A DNA stretch of 64,000 nucleotides from Bacteroides intestinalis. GTDB lineage: Bacteria; Bacteroidota; Bacteroidia; Bacteroidales; Bacteroidaceae. Shown here in pieces: positions 35,060 through 42,620 of the stretch; the stretch's first letter is position 1, and the number at the start of each line of letters is the position of its first letter. The notes beneath the pieces were generated by a model that ran no database searches, was not told the origin of the DNA, and saw nothing but the letters and a program-made list of their open reading frames with translations. Location: contig NZ_CABJDN010000008.1 of the NCBI RefSeq assembly GCF_902364365.1, forward strand, positions 319,144 to 383,143, in the 5' to 3' direction. The position numbers and the translations under genes are program-made.

Positions 35060-35264
35060 CGTTCGTTTAATATGTGTAAATATTTACGAAAGAGGAGTCG
35101 TTATCAGGATAATAATCTGAATAGATATTAATGATATTTATTTTGAGAATAATAACTTGTTTATTAGGTATTTATAGAAATAGAAAAGTGCTCGTAAGAT
35201 TATTTTTATTAAACATCTTGCACATTCCAAAAATACCTTTTATCTTTGCGCCATTAAACGAACG
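35060..35264. promoter_or_regulatory. Invertible capsule promoter segment, OFF orientation
   Basis: CGTTCGTTTAAT (35060-35071) and ATTAAACGAACG (35253-35264) are perfect 12-bp inverted repeats flanking 181 bp. The core agrees with the ACGTTCGT-containing repeats recombined by Mpi at Bacteroides fragilis capsule promoters, and the spacing is of the same size. Inside, close to the right repeat, is a promoter CTTG-N20-TATCTTTG (-7 at 35241-35248) that reads to the right, away from upxY. In the inverted state it would read into upxY. No recombinase gene is in this window. Confidence 0.82.
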
Positions 35265-35448
35265 TTTTTTGCACACCCACAAAACAAGAATCTATCCCCC
35301 TATATACCAACCTATTAAGCAACATAGAGAAAAGTTTCAAATTCACATTAATCCCGATATTCTTGCCCATTCTTCTTTTTACACTTACCTTCGCAACTTA
35401 CAACATATTTTTCCATCACTAATTCCAACATTAAAAAACATCTGAAAT

Positions 35449-35812
35449 ATGGAAAAGAATAAAGTAAATACAGCAGCAAAAAAAAACTGCAAAAAAGAAC
35501 AAGAATAACAGTAATCAATCTATAAAACAAGGTATTAAAGCCAAAAGAGGGCCCAAACCCGGAGCTACGATTACAAAAATAATCGACCGTCGGGACATTA
35601 TAGAAAAAGCATTTTTAGAGCTCTACATGATAAATTGTCTGAACGCGTCTCCAGAAAACGGATTGGCAACGCTTGCACGTTTTTTACACAAAAGAGAAAA
35701 GTTTCAGAAAAAAAACGGTAAACGAATATCAGTCAACACAATAAGGCAGGATTTGATTGATTTACTTAAAGAGTCTAAGTACACAAATCCGAGAAATAGA
35801 AAGAGAAAATAA
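35449..35812 (+). pseudogene. Small basic protein gene with a frameshift at an A9 tract
   Basis: From ATG 35449 the frame reads MEKNKVNTAAKK and then meets nine A (35478-35486); it stops seven codons later. With eight A the frame would continue through AKRGPKPGATITKIIDRRDIIEKAFLELY to TAA at 35812, giving a 120-residue Lys/Arg-rich protein; the span is 121 codons plus one nucleotide. The only ATG in the intact 3' part (35627) would give 61 residues. Transcriptional slippage on A9, phase variation or a read error could each explain it. The family is not recognised. It is the first plus-strand gene after the invertible promoter and in the present orientation would be transcribed from it. Confidence 0.55.
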
Positions 35813-35842
35813 CAACAAAAAACAGGTATGAATTAGTGTTGA

Positions 35843-35946
35843 ACAACATGTTGTAAAAAGACTTAATTTTGCCCCCGCTTTGGCAAAGATTAAGCCCTGC
35901 AGATGAGAAGATGCCGCTTTATCCAAAAGTGACATCTTCTTTTTTT
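35843..35946 (+). promoter_or_regulatory. Palindrome, promoter and early terminator ahead of the primase-like genes
   Basis: A perfect 12-bp palindrome ACAACATGTTGT (35843-35854) lies just before the -7 element TAATTTTG (35864-35871). Only ~70 nt downstream an intrinsic terminator follows: AGAAGATG (35906-35913) pairs with CATCTTCT (35933-35940) with a T-run to 35946. This is either a ~70-nt small RNA or an attenuator controlling 36007-38479. Confidence 0.5.
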
Positions 35947-36006
35947 GCCCGACACAAACCCTTACTAAAGAATTAAAAATGAAAGAATTAAAAAAAATAA
36001 AATGTA

Positions 36007-36627
36007 ATGGAAAACGTTTTCAAAATGTCACTATTCATGCCCCCTATCTCGCCGATAAAGGACAAAACAACCGGAAGAACTATAAAGAGCGCCACACTTA
36101 CTCCGCTACGGACAATAAATCTGGAAGAAATATATAAACTGATAACCTCCAACGAGAAACTCACTGCACTGACTCTCGAAGTGCGAAACGCCGCACTGTG
36201 GGGTGACGAAAACACCAGCCGTCTCCTGAAGCAGCAAACACTGCCCTACGTGACTCCCTGCGGAGTCTTCACCCGTCGCCGAAGCGACTGCCTGGAAGAG
36301 GCGTCCGGACTGGTAGTAGTGGACATCGACCATCTCGAATCAACCGAAGAAGCCGAAATCCTGAGACAGGAATTATTTGATGACCCGTATCTGTGTCCTG
36401 CACTGACATTCATCAGTCCCAGTGGACTGGGCGTGAAAGCTTTCATTCCTCATACCTCGGGACAAAACGCCACAGATGGAATCCGCTGGGCTATGAACTA
36501 TGTACACTGCATGTACGACAGCAACTACCGCCAACCCGGAAAAGGAGTGGATACATCGGGAAAAGACCTCGTACGCTCCTGCTTCCTCTGCCATGACGAA
36601 GGGGCACTTTTGAGAATTAAAAAATAA
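36007..36627 (+). CDS. VirE N-terminal domain protein (BT4734/BF3469 family)
   Basis: A 206-residue protein of the VirE-N/BT4734 group, found beside capsule loci and in Bacteroides mobile regions. It has the typical PrimPol-like core: GVFTRRRSDCLEEASGLVVVDIDHLES (acidic DxD) near 90-115, TFISPSGLGVKAFIPH near 140, and a GKDLVRSCFLCHDE ending. These motifs resemble archaeal-eukaryotic primase catalytic strands. ATG 36025 is an alternative start. It is followed after 61 nt by a helicase/primase-like gene with which it forms a functional pair. Confidence 0.85.
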   Translation: MENVFKMSLFMPPISPIKDKTTGRTIKSATLTPLRTINLEEIYKLITSNEKLTALTLEVRNAALWGDENTSRLLKQQTLPYVTPCGVFTRRRSDCLEEASGLVVVDIDHLESTEEAEILRQELFDDPYLCPALTFISPSGLGVKAFIPHTSGQNATDGIRWAMNYVHCMYDSNYRQPGKGVDTSGKDLVRSCFLCHDEGALLRIKK

Positions 36628-36688
36628 ACGTCGAAGATTAAGATCACGAATCAATATCGCAAATTATAATTCAAATTACTCAGAACCA

Positions 36689-38479
36689 ATGGAACAATTA
36701 TCTTCATTGCACCGCCTGACCGAAGCCGTCAGAAATGCAGGAGCCGACATCGCTCCCACTTATCAGGAGTACATACAACTGGCATTTGCCATCGCTACTG
36801 ACTGCAGTGAAGCGGGCCGCCAAGATTTCCTGACCTTATGCAGTTTCTCACCAAAGTACGATCCACGAGCAGCCGACAAACTATTCAGCAATGCACTGAA
36901 AAACGGACACAACGACGTACACATAGGCACCGCCTTCCATCTGGCCGAACTTTGCGGCGTAAAAGTCCAATCCGAAATCCCACACGGGTTTGGTACACTT
37001 GGTACACAAGATTCACACTCCTCTTCCGCCTCACACACGCACGCACGTGAAGAAGATGTATCCGCACATGAGGAAGAAAACCTACTGGACAGCAGTCCAC
37101 TCTCTCCCCTGCCCACTTTCGACGAACACACCCATTGGCCTTATCCCTTGAACCGCATCGTTAGCTACGGCACTTCCCGTGCCCAATACGACGTGCTGCT
37201 ACTGGGAACCGTCACCGTACTGGGTGCCAGCATGGGACGACACGTGCGATGTGCCTACGGAGGAAAAATGATCTCGCCCTGTCTGCAGACTTTCATCACA
37301 GCACTGCCCGCATCAGGCAAAGGCGTGCTATCGCTGGTACGCCTACTGGTAGAACCCCTTCACGATGAAATCCGCAAACAGGTGGCCGAAAGTATGGCAT
37401 CCTACCGCCGCGAAAAAGCAAAGTACGAGACACTTGGCAAAGAACGTGCAAAGGCCGAGGCTCCCGTAATCCCGCCCAACAAGATGTTCCTCATCTCCGG
37501 CAACAACACCGGAACGGGTATCCTACAGAACCTGATGGATTCTGACGGCACCGGCCTGATATGCGAAAGTGAGGCCGACACCATCTCCACCGCCATAGGA
37601 TCGGAGTATGGCCACTGGAGCGACACCATGCGCAAGGCCTTCGACCACGACAGCCTCTCCTACAACCGCCGCACCGACCGGGAATACCGCGAAGTGAAAA
37701 AGAGCTATCTTGCCGTACTTCTTTCCGGCACCCCCGCACAAGTGAAGTCCCTGATACCCAGTGCCGAAAACGGGCTCTTTTCCCGGCAAATATTCTACTA
37801 TATGCCCGCCATACACCAGTGGCTGAGCCAGTTCGACCGAAACGACAACAATCTCGAAGAGATATTCACCGCACTGGGCATGGAATGGAAAGAAAAACAG
37901 AAGGCCATCGTCATGAACGGAATTTTCACCCTGCGCCTCACCGACGGGCAGAAAGAGGAATTCAACCGGTTATTCTCCAGTCTATTCGTACGCTCCGGAC
38001 TGACCAACGGTGACGAAATGTCGAGCAGTGTGGCGCGTCTGGCCATCAACATCTGCCGCATCATGGAAGTGGTGGCCATGCTCCGCGTATTGGAGCATGG
38101 AGAGATAGCCGATTCACCCAATGTATCGCCCGACCCGAATACCTCTCCGGACAATCTGAAGGATCACATCATCAGTTTATGGAACCTCATCATCACTCCC
38201 GACGATTTCCACGCCGTGCTTTCGCTGGCCGAAAGCCTCTACCGACACACCACCCATATCCTCTCCTTCCTACCTGCCACCGAAGTCACCAGCCGGGGCA
38301 ATGCTGACCGGGATGCACTGGTGCAATGCATGGAAGAGAAATTTACACGGGCCGAATTCATAAAAAAAGCCGAAGAGATGGGCATTAAGCCCGGAACAGC
38401 CTCTACCTGGCTCAAACGCTTGCAGAAGCACGGTTTGGTGGAGAGTGTGGATGGAAACGGAACTTATCAAAAGCCCTAA
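36689..38479 (+). CDS. DUF3987 domain protein with PriCT-like N-terminus
   Basis: A 596-residue cytoplasmic protein. Residues ~10-95 resemble the PriCT-2 domain of primases (YQEYIQLAFAIATDCSEAGRQDFL...). The middle, DUF3987, carries a P-loop (ALPASGKGVLSLV) near 210, a STAIGSEYGHWSDTMRKAFDHD stretch and a CESEAD Walker-B-like segment near 290. The C-terminus is a winged-helix (FIKKAEEMGIKPGTASTWLKRLQKHGLVE). The pair with the VirE-N protein suggests a primase-helicase remnant of an integrated element. No integrase is visible. Confidence 0.85.
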   Translation: MEQLSSLHRLTEAVRNAGADIAPTYQEYIQLAFAIATDCSEAGRQDFLTLCSFSPKYDPRAADKLFSNALKNGHNDVHIGTAFHLAELCGVKVQSEIPHGFGTLGTQDSHSSSASHTHAREEDVSAHEEENLLDSSPLSPLPTFDEHTHWPYPLNRIVSYGTSRAQYDVLLLGTVTVLGASMGRHVRCAYGGKMISPCLQTFITALPASGKGVLSLVRLLVEPLHDEIRKQVAESMASYRREKAKYETLGKERAKAEAPVIPPNKMFLISGNNTGTGILQNLMDSDGTGLICESEADTISTAIGSEYGHWSDTMRKAFDHDSLSYNRRTDREYREVKKSYLAVLLSGTPAQVKSLIPSAENGLFSRQIFYYMPAIHQWLSQFDRNDNNLEEIFTALGMEWKEKQKAIVMNGIFTLRLTDGQKEEFNRLFSSLFVRSGLTNGDEMSSSVARLAINICRIMEVVAMLRVLEHGEIADSPNVSPDPNTSPDNLKDHIISLWNLIITPDDFHAVLSLAESLYRHTTHILSFLPATEVTSRGNADRDALVQCMEEKFTRAEFIKKAEEMGIKPGTASTWLKRLQKHGLVESVDGNGTYQKP

Positions 38480-38572
38480 CCATAAATACGCACGTGTGTG
38501 CGAAACGAACGGAAACAGTGAACCTCTGTACCAAGTGTACCAACCTCAACTTTACGCCGCTCAACCTCAACT

Positions 38573-38800
38573 TTAAGGTTCGCCAAGTGCAGCCGCTATC
38601 AGGCTCACCTGGGCGGACGTATAGGTGCGGGAGTGAGAGGACGTCCCCACAGCGGCCAAGTCATCACACAGGCCGGGATAAAGTTCAATCCAATGCTTCA
38701 ACTTGCGGTAAGCGGATTCGGGACAAAGATTGGGACAATAAAGCTGGGCAAGTTCGGTGCGCCCATAGGTACGGATTTCAAAAGTATTCATATCTGACAT
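38573..38800 (-). CDS. DUF4248 domain protein
   Basis: A 75-residue protein with the DUF4248 pattern FEIRTYGRTELAQLYCPNLCPESAYRKLKHWIELYPGL, ending in a short helix. It probably has a helix-turn-helix character (a sequence placing AELA-type helix then a recognition helix), but function is unknown. It lies opposite to its neighbours, between the DUF3987 gene and the HU-like gene, the same place it holds in other Bacteroides capsule-flank cassettes. The overlapping 156-codon plus-strand frame is a shadow. Confidence 0.82.
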   Translation of the reverse strand: MSDMNTFEIRTYGRTELAQLYCPNLCPESAYRKLKHWIELYPGLCDDLAAVGTSSHSRTYTSAQVSLIAAALGEP

Positions 38801-38925
38801 TCATGTGTTATATTTCATCAAATATAGCTATAAATCATGACATTGGCAACTATACGCATATAAATAACAGACAGAAACCGTCCATAATCGACCGTAACAA
38901 TCCAAAAGTGACAAACGCCTGTATA

Positions 38926-38963
38926 CACGGTATTATCTTTGCATCGTTGAGTTCAACACCGTG
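38926..38963 (+). promoter_or_regulatory. Promoter of the HU-like gene within an inverted repeat
   Basis: The -7 element TATCTTTG (38934-38941) is bracketed by CACGGT (38926-38931) and ACCGTG (38958-38963), an inverted repeat that would place a bound dimer over the start of transcription. The ATG follows at 39002. Confidence 0.45.
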
Positions 38964-39001
38964 AATATTTAATTATTAATTCTTAATTTTTTTATCAAAC
39001 T

Positions 39002-39484
39002 ATGATTCGTTACAAAAAGTATCAAGTGACGGGCGAAAACAGCCCGCTGAAAGGTCTCTGGTATGCACGTCCCGTAATTGAGGAGACTTTCGACATTGAG
39101 AAGCTTGCCAAGCACATGTCCAACCACAACACCCCCTACTCGTCCGGCGTCATCAAAGGAGTGCTGACTGACATGGTCTCTTGCACCAAGGAGCTGATTC
39201 TGGACGGAAAGAATGTAAAAATGGACGACCTCGCCATTTTCTCCGTGGGAATTGTCAGTAAGAAAGGCGCGCAATCCGCTGCCGACTTCTCACTGGCCAA
39301 CAACGTGAAGGGGCTGAAACTCCGTGCCCGTGCCACGGGAGAACTGAGCAATGCACAGATTAACCTGGAAGGGCAGATGAAGGAGTCTTCCATGTACACC
39401 GTAGAAGGCAAACCGTCCGGTAATAAGCCCGACGGAAGCGACGGAGGAAACGATGGGGGAATTGAAGATGACCCGTTGGGATAA
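39002..39484 (+). CDS. HU-family DNA-binding protein with acidic tail
   Basis: A 160-residue HU-like protein of the Bacteroidetes type (HU-HIG/HU domain). The fold runs from YKKYQVTG and VIEETFDIEKLAKHM through GVIKGVLTDMVSCTKELILDGKNVKMDDLAIFSVGI to KGLKLRARATGELSNAQIN; a Gly/Asp-rich tail (residues ~135-160) follows. Such proteins bind DNA with little sequence preference. Present in almost all copies of this capsule-flank cassette together with smalltalk and an amidase. Confidence 0.88.
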   Translation: MIRYKKYQVTGENSPLKGLWYARPVIEETFDIEKLAKHMSNHNTPYSSGVIKGVLTDMVSCTKELILDGKNVKMDDLAIFSVGIVSKKGAQSAADFSLANNVKGLKLRARATGELSNAQINLEGQMKESSMYTVEGKPSGNKPDGSDGGNDGGIEDDPLG

Positions 39485-39548
39485 TCTAATTAAAAAATTT
39501 CCAAGTGTTCAATTTTTCAGGTTCTAATTATTAACTTATCTACTCATC

Positions 39549-39656
39549 ATGAATGAAGAAAAAAAGTCAAAATCCGTATGGGGTATTGTCCTCAAAGTAA
39601 TCATCACCGTAGCCACCGCCATAGTGGGAGCTTTAGGTTTAGGCGCCTGCAAGTAG
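39549..39656 (+). CDS. Smalltalk protein
   Basis: A 35-residue peptide, MNEEKKSKSVWGIVLKVIIT..., with one membrane helix (VWGIVLKVIITVATAIVGALGLG) and a terminal GACK. It matches the Bacteroides smalltalk family in length, helix and position between HU-like protein and amidase. It ends 2 nt before the amidase start, so translation is probably coupled. Function unknown; a holin-like role beside the amidase is conceivable. Confidence 0.85.
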   Translation: MNEEKKSKSVWGIVLKVIITVATAIVGALGLGACK

Positions 39657-39658
39657 CC

Positions 39659-40072
39659 ATGCGTACGATTACCCTCCTCATTATTCATTGCTCGGCCACG
39701 CCTCAGGGCGTGCGCCTGAGCCTTGAGGATTGTCGTCGCGAACACATCCGCCACCGTGGCTTCAGCGACATCGGATACCATTTCTACGTGACCCGCGACG
39801 GGGAGATTCATCGTGGCCGTCCAACGGAAAAAACCGGTGCGCATTGCCTCAACCATAACCGCCACTCCATCGGCATCTGTTACGAAGGAGGACTGGATGC
39901 CGAAGGCCGACCGTCCGACACCCGCACGTTGGAACAAAAAGCTTCACTATTGGCCCTTCTGCGTGAGTTGAAACGTATTTTTCCACGCGCACTGATTGTG
40001 GGGCATCATGATTTGAATCCGATAAAACCTTGTCCGTGCTTCAATGCGGAAAGGGAATATAGGGGGCTGTAA
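39659..40072 (+). CDS. N-acetylmuramoyl-L-alanine amidase (phage-type)
   Basis: A 137-residue zinc amidase of the PGRP/T7-lysozyme type. Visible zinc-site and catalytic motifs: LLIIHCSATPQGV (first His) at residue 6, DIGYHFYVTRDGEIHRGRP near 38-55, HNRHSIGICYEGG near 68, and VGHHDLNPIKPCPCF (second His, Cys ligand) near 115. It has no signal peptide. It would cut the bond between muramic acid and L-Ala in peptidoglycan. The start at 39659 is chosen because the longer frame (39578) overlaps the smalltalk gene. Confidence 0.92.
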   Translation: MRTITLLIIHCSATPQGVRLSLEDCRREHIRHRGFSDIGYHFYVTRDGEIHRGRPTEKTGAHCLNHNRHSIGICYEGGLDAEGRPSDTRTLEQKASLLALLRELKRIFPRALIVGHHDLNPIKPCPCFNAEREYRGL

Positions 40073-40087
40073 CAGGCTCCCTTTTTT
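40062..40087 (+). terminator. Terminator overlapping the amidase stop codon
   Basis: GGGGGCT (40062-40068) pairs with GGCTCCC (40075-40081; includes G-T pairs) and is followed by a T6 run. The stop codon TAA lies in the loop. Confidence 0.6.
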
Positions 40088-40128
40088 CAAATAAAGACTT
40101 TCCAGGAATTTAGTGCCTGTTTTTATTT

Positions 40129-40436
40129 AAGTTTCGTAAGCTTTATATAAAGCTTATAAATGATAATTTATCGGTGGGAATAGCTGAGACCAAGACAGGC
40201 TGAAAGCCTGGTATTACATAGCGTAGGGCAACGCCCTACGTGATTATGTATATCTCTATTTAAGCCCTGAAAGGGCGCAATTAAGCATCAACCTTTATAT
40301 CGCCCTTTCAGGGCTCAGAAAAAGGGATGCACATTACGTAGGGCGATGCCCTACGCTATATAATGCAAGCCTTTCAGGCTTAAAATTCGCTTCGATAAAT
40401 TTTCATTTATAAGCCTTATCAAAGCTTGCGAAACTT
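40129..40436. repeat. 308-bp nested palindromic repeat of six mirrored hairpins
   Basis: The outer ends AAGTTTCGTAAGCTTT (40129-40144) and AAAGCTTGCGAAACTT (40421-40436) are near-perfect complements. Inside are mirror pairs of hairpins: CAGGCT/AGCCTG (40196-40210) with AGCCT/AGGCT (40368-40380); CGTAGGGC/GCCCTACG (40222-40240) with the same at 40337-40355; GCCCT/AGGGC (40264-40276) with the same at 40302-40314. The whole element is a large imperfect palindrome centred near 40285. It has no reading frame and looks like a mobile REP/MITE-type repeat; copies elsewhere cannot be checked here. Confidence 0.75.
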
Positions 40437-40493
40437 GAGTTTTTTATAATTCTTTTGTACCTTTGACGCTCATTATTCAAAAAACGATTCAAC

Positions 40494-42620
40494 ATGATAC
40501 AGTTATTTCACCGGATGATCTCTGCCGCCCTCAGTATTTCTGAGAAACAAATCGGCCATACGCTCGATTTATTGGCGGACGGAGCTACGATTCCCTTCAT
40601 CAGTCGTTACCGTAAAGAAGTTACCGGAGGATTGGATGAAGTGCAAATTGAAGCAATCAAAACCCAATATGAGAAGCTGAATGAACTGGCTAAACGAAAA
40701 GAAACCATCGTCAGCACTATCAACGAACAGGGGAAAATGACTCCTGAACTACAAAAGCGTATTGATGAAACCTGGGATAGTACCATTCTTGAAGATATTT
40801 ACCTACCCTACAAACCCAAACGCCGTACGCGTGCAGAAGTAGCCCGTCAGAAAGGTCTGGAACCCTTGGCAACTCTACTGATGTTGCAGCGGGAACCGAA
40901 CCCGGAGAAGCGTGCAGAAGCATACGTCAAAGGAGAAGTGAAAGATACGGAAGATGCATTAAAGGGAGCACGGGATATTATTGCCGAGCAGGTCAGTGAA
41001 GACGAACAGGCACGTAATACTGTACGTTTCGCCTTCTCCCGGCAAGCTGTCATCACGGCTAAAGTGGTGAAAGGAAAAGAGAGTGAAGCTGATAAATACC
41101 GGGATTACTTTGAATTCAGTAAGCCACTGAGAAAATGCACCTCACACCAATTGCTGGCTATTCGCCGTGCCGAAGCCGAAGGGCTGCTGAAAGTCAGCAT
41201 AAGCCCTGATGATGAAGAGTGTGTGGAACGTCTGGAACGCCGTTTCGTCCGTAGCAACAATGCTTGCGGAGAACAAGTGGCGGAAGCCGTACAGGATGCC
41301 TATAAACGTCTGCTGAAATCTTCTATCGAAACGGAATTTGCCGCACAAAGTAAAGAGCAGGCGGATGAAGAAGCCATCCGGGTATTCGTTCAGAACCTGC
41401 GCCAATTATTACTTGCTTCTCCATTGGGACAAAAGCGGGTAATGGGCATCGATCCGGGATTCCGTACAGGTTGCAAAGTGGTATGCCTGGATGCGCAAGG
41501 CAATTTACTGCACAATGAAAATATCTACCCGCATGCTCCGGTACACAAAACCGCAGAGGCTGTGTCTAAAATACAAAAGATGATAGAAGCTTACCGGATA
41601 GAAGCCATAGCGGTAGGAAACGGAACAGCAAGTCGTGAAACAGAAGAGTTTCTGAAACACCAGACTTTCAGGCAGGAAATTCAGGTATTTGTTGTAAGCG
41701 AGCAAGGGGCTTCCATTTACTCTGCATCCAAGATTGCCCGTGATGAATTTCCGGAATACGACGTCACAGTGCGCGGAGCTGTATCCATCGCCCGCCGACT
41801 GATGGACCCGTTGGCTGAGTTGGTTAAAATCGATCCGAAATCCATCGGTGTAGGTCAATACCAGCATGATGTAGACCAGACGAAATTAAAGAAATCACTG
41901 GACCTGACCGTAGAAAGTTGTGTAAACCTGGTGGGAGTAAACCTAAATACGGCAAGCAGCCACCTGTTGACTTATATTTCGGGTTTAGGCCCTCAACTGG
42001 CACAGAACATAGTAAATTACCGTGCTGAAAATGGTGCATTCACTTCGCGTAAACAACTGATGAAAGTGCCGCGCATGGGAGCCAAAGCTTTTGAGCAATG
42101 CGCCGGTTTCCTTCGTATCCCGCAAGCCAAAAATCCTTTGGATAACACAGCCGTCCACCCGGAGAGCTATTGTATAGTAGAACAAATGGCCAAAGACTTG
42201 GGATGCAGCGTAGCAGAGCTTATTACCAGCAAGGAACTTCGCCTGAAAATCCAACCGGAAAAGTACCTCACTCCTACCGTGGGCATGCCTACCTTAAAGG
42301 ATATCCTGCAGGAATTGGAAAAACCGGGACGTGACCCGCGAGGACCGATCCAAATTTTCGAATTTGATAAAAACGTACGTACCATCAATGACCTGCATGA
42401 AGGTATGGAACTTCCCGGCATTGTAGGTAATATAACCAACTTCGGTGCTTTCGTGGATATAGGCATTAAAGAAAACGGCCTGATTCATCTTTCACAACTT
42501 GCCGACCGTTTTGTTTCCGATCCGAATGAAATTGTATCTATTCACCAGCATGTCCGGGTTCGGGTATTGAGTGTGGACATGGATCGCAAACGAATCGCTT
42601 TGAAGTTAATTTCAGAGTAA
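40494..42620 (+). CDS. tex: Tex-like RNA-binding transcription accessory protein
   Basis: A 708-residue cytoplasmic protein with the full Tex layout: N-terminal helical domain (SEKQIGHTLDLLADGATIPFISRYRKEVTGGLDEVQI), YqgF/RNase-H-like domain (MGIDPGFRTGCKVVCLDAQGNLL, residues ~325-450), tandem helix-hairpin-helix (GPQLAQNIVNYRAENGAF; KVPRMGAKAFEQCAGFLRI, ~505-565) and C-terminal S1 RNA-binding domain (GIVGNITNFGAFVDIGIKENGLIHLSQLADRFV, ~640-708). The -7 element TACCTTTG is at 40458-40465. Its 3' end overlaps the opposite-strand CPBP protease by 83 bp. Confidence 0.95.
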   Translation: MIQLFHRMISAALSISEKQIGHTLDLLADGATIPFISRYRKEVTGGLDEVQIEAIKTQYEKLNELAKRKETIVSTINEQGKMTPELQKRIDETWDSTILEDIYLPYKPKRRTRAEVARQKGLEPLATLLMLQREPNPEKRAEAYVKGEVKDTEDALKGARDIIAEQVSEDEQARNTVRFAFSRQAVITAKVVKGKESEADKYRDYFEFSKPLRKCTSHQLLAIRRAEAEGLLKVSISPDDEECVERLERRFVRSNNACGEQVAEAVQDAYKRLLKSSIETEFAAQSKEQADEEAIRVFVQNLRQLLLASPLGQKRVMGIDPGFRTGCKVVCLDAQGNLLHNENIYPHAPVHKTAEAVSKIQKMIEAYRIEAIAVGNGTASRETEEFLKHQTFRQEIQVFVVSEQGASIYSASKIARDEFPEYDVTVRGAVSIARRLMDPLAELVKIDPKSIGVGQYQHDVDQTKLKKSLDLTVESCVNLVGVNLNTASSHLLTYISGLGPQLAQNIVNYRAENGAFTSRKQLMKVPRMGAKAFEQCAGFLRIPQAKNPLDNTAVHPESYCIVEQMAKDLGCSVAELITSKELRLKIQPEKYLTPTVGMPTLKDILQELEKPGRDPRGPIQIFEFDKNVRTINDLHEGMELPGIVGNITNFGAFVDIGIKENGLIHLSQLADRFVSDPNEIVSIHQHVRVRVLSVDMDRKRIALKLISE

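Noticed and set aside
38494..38964. 156-codon plus-strand frame
   Set aside because: It is antisense to the DUF4248 gene, has biased Arg/Cys/Ser composition and no recognisable motif; the minus-strand gene explains the region.
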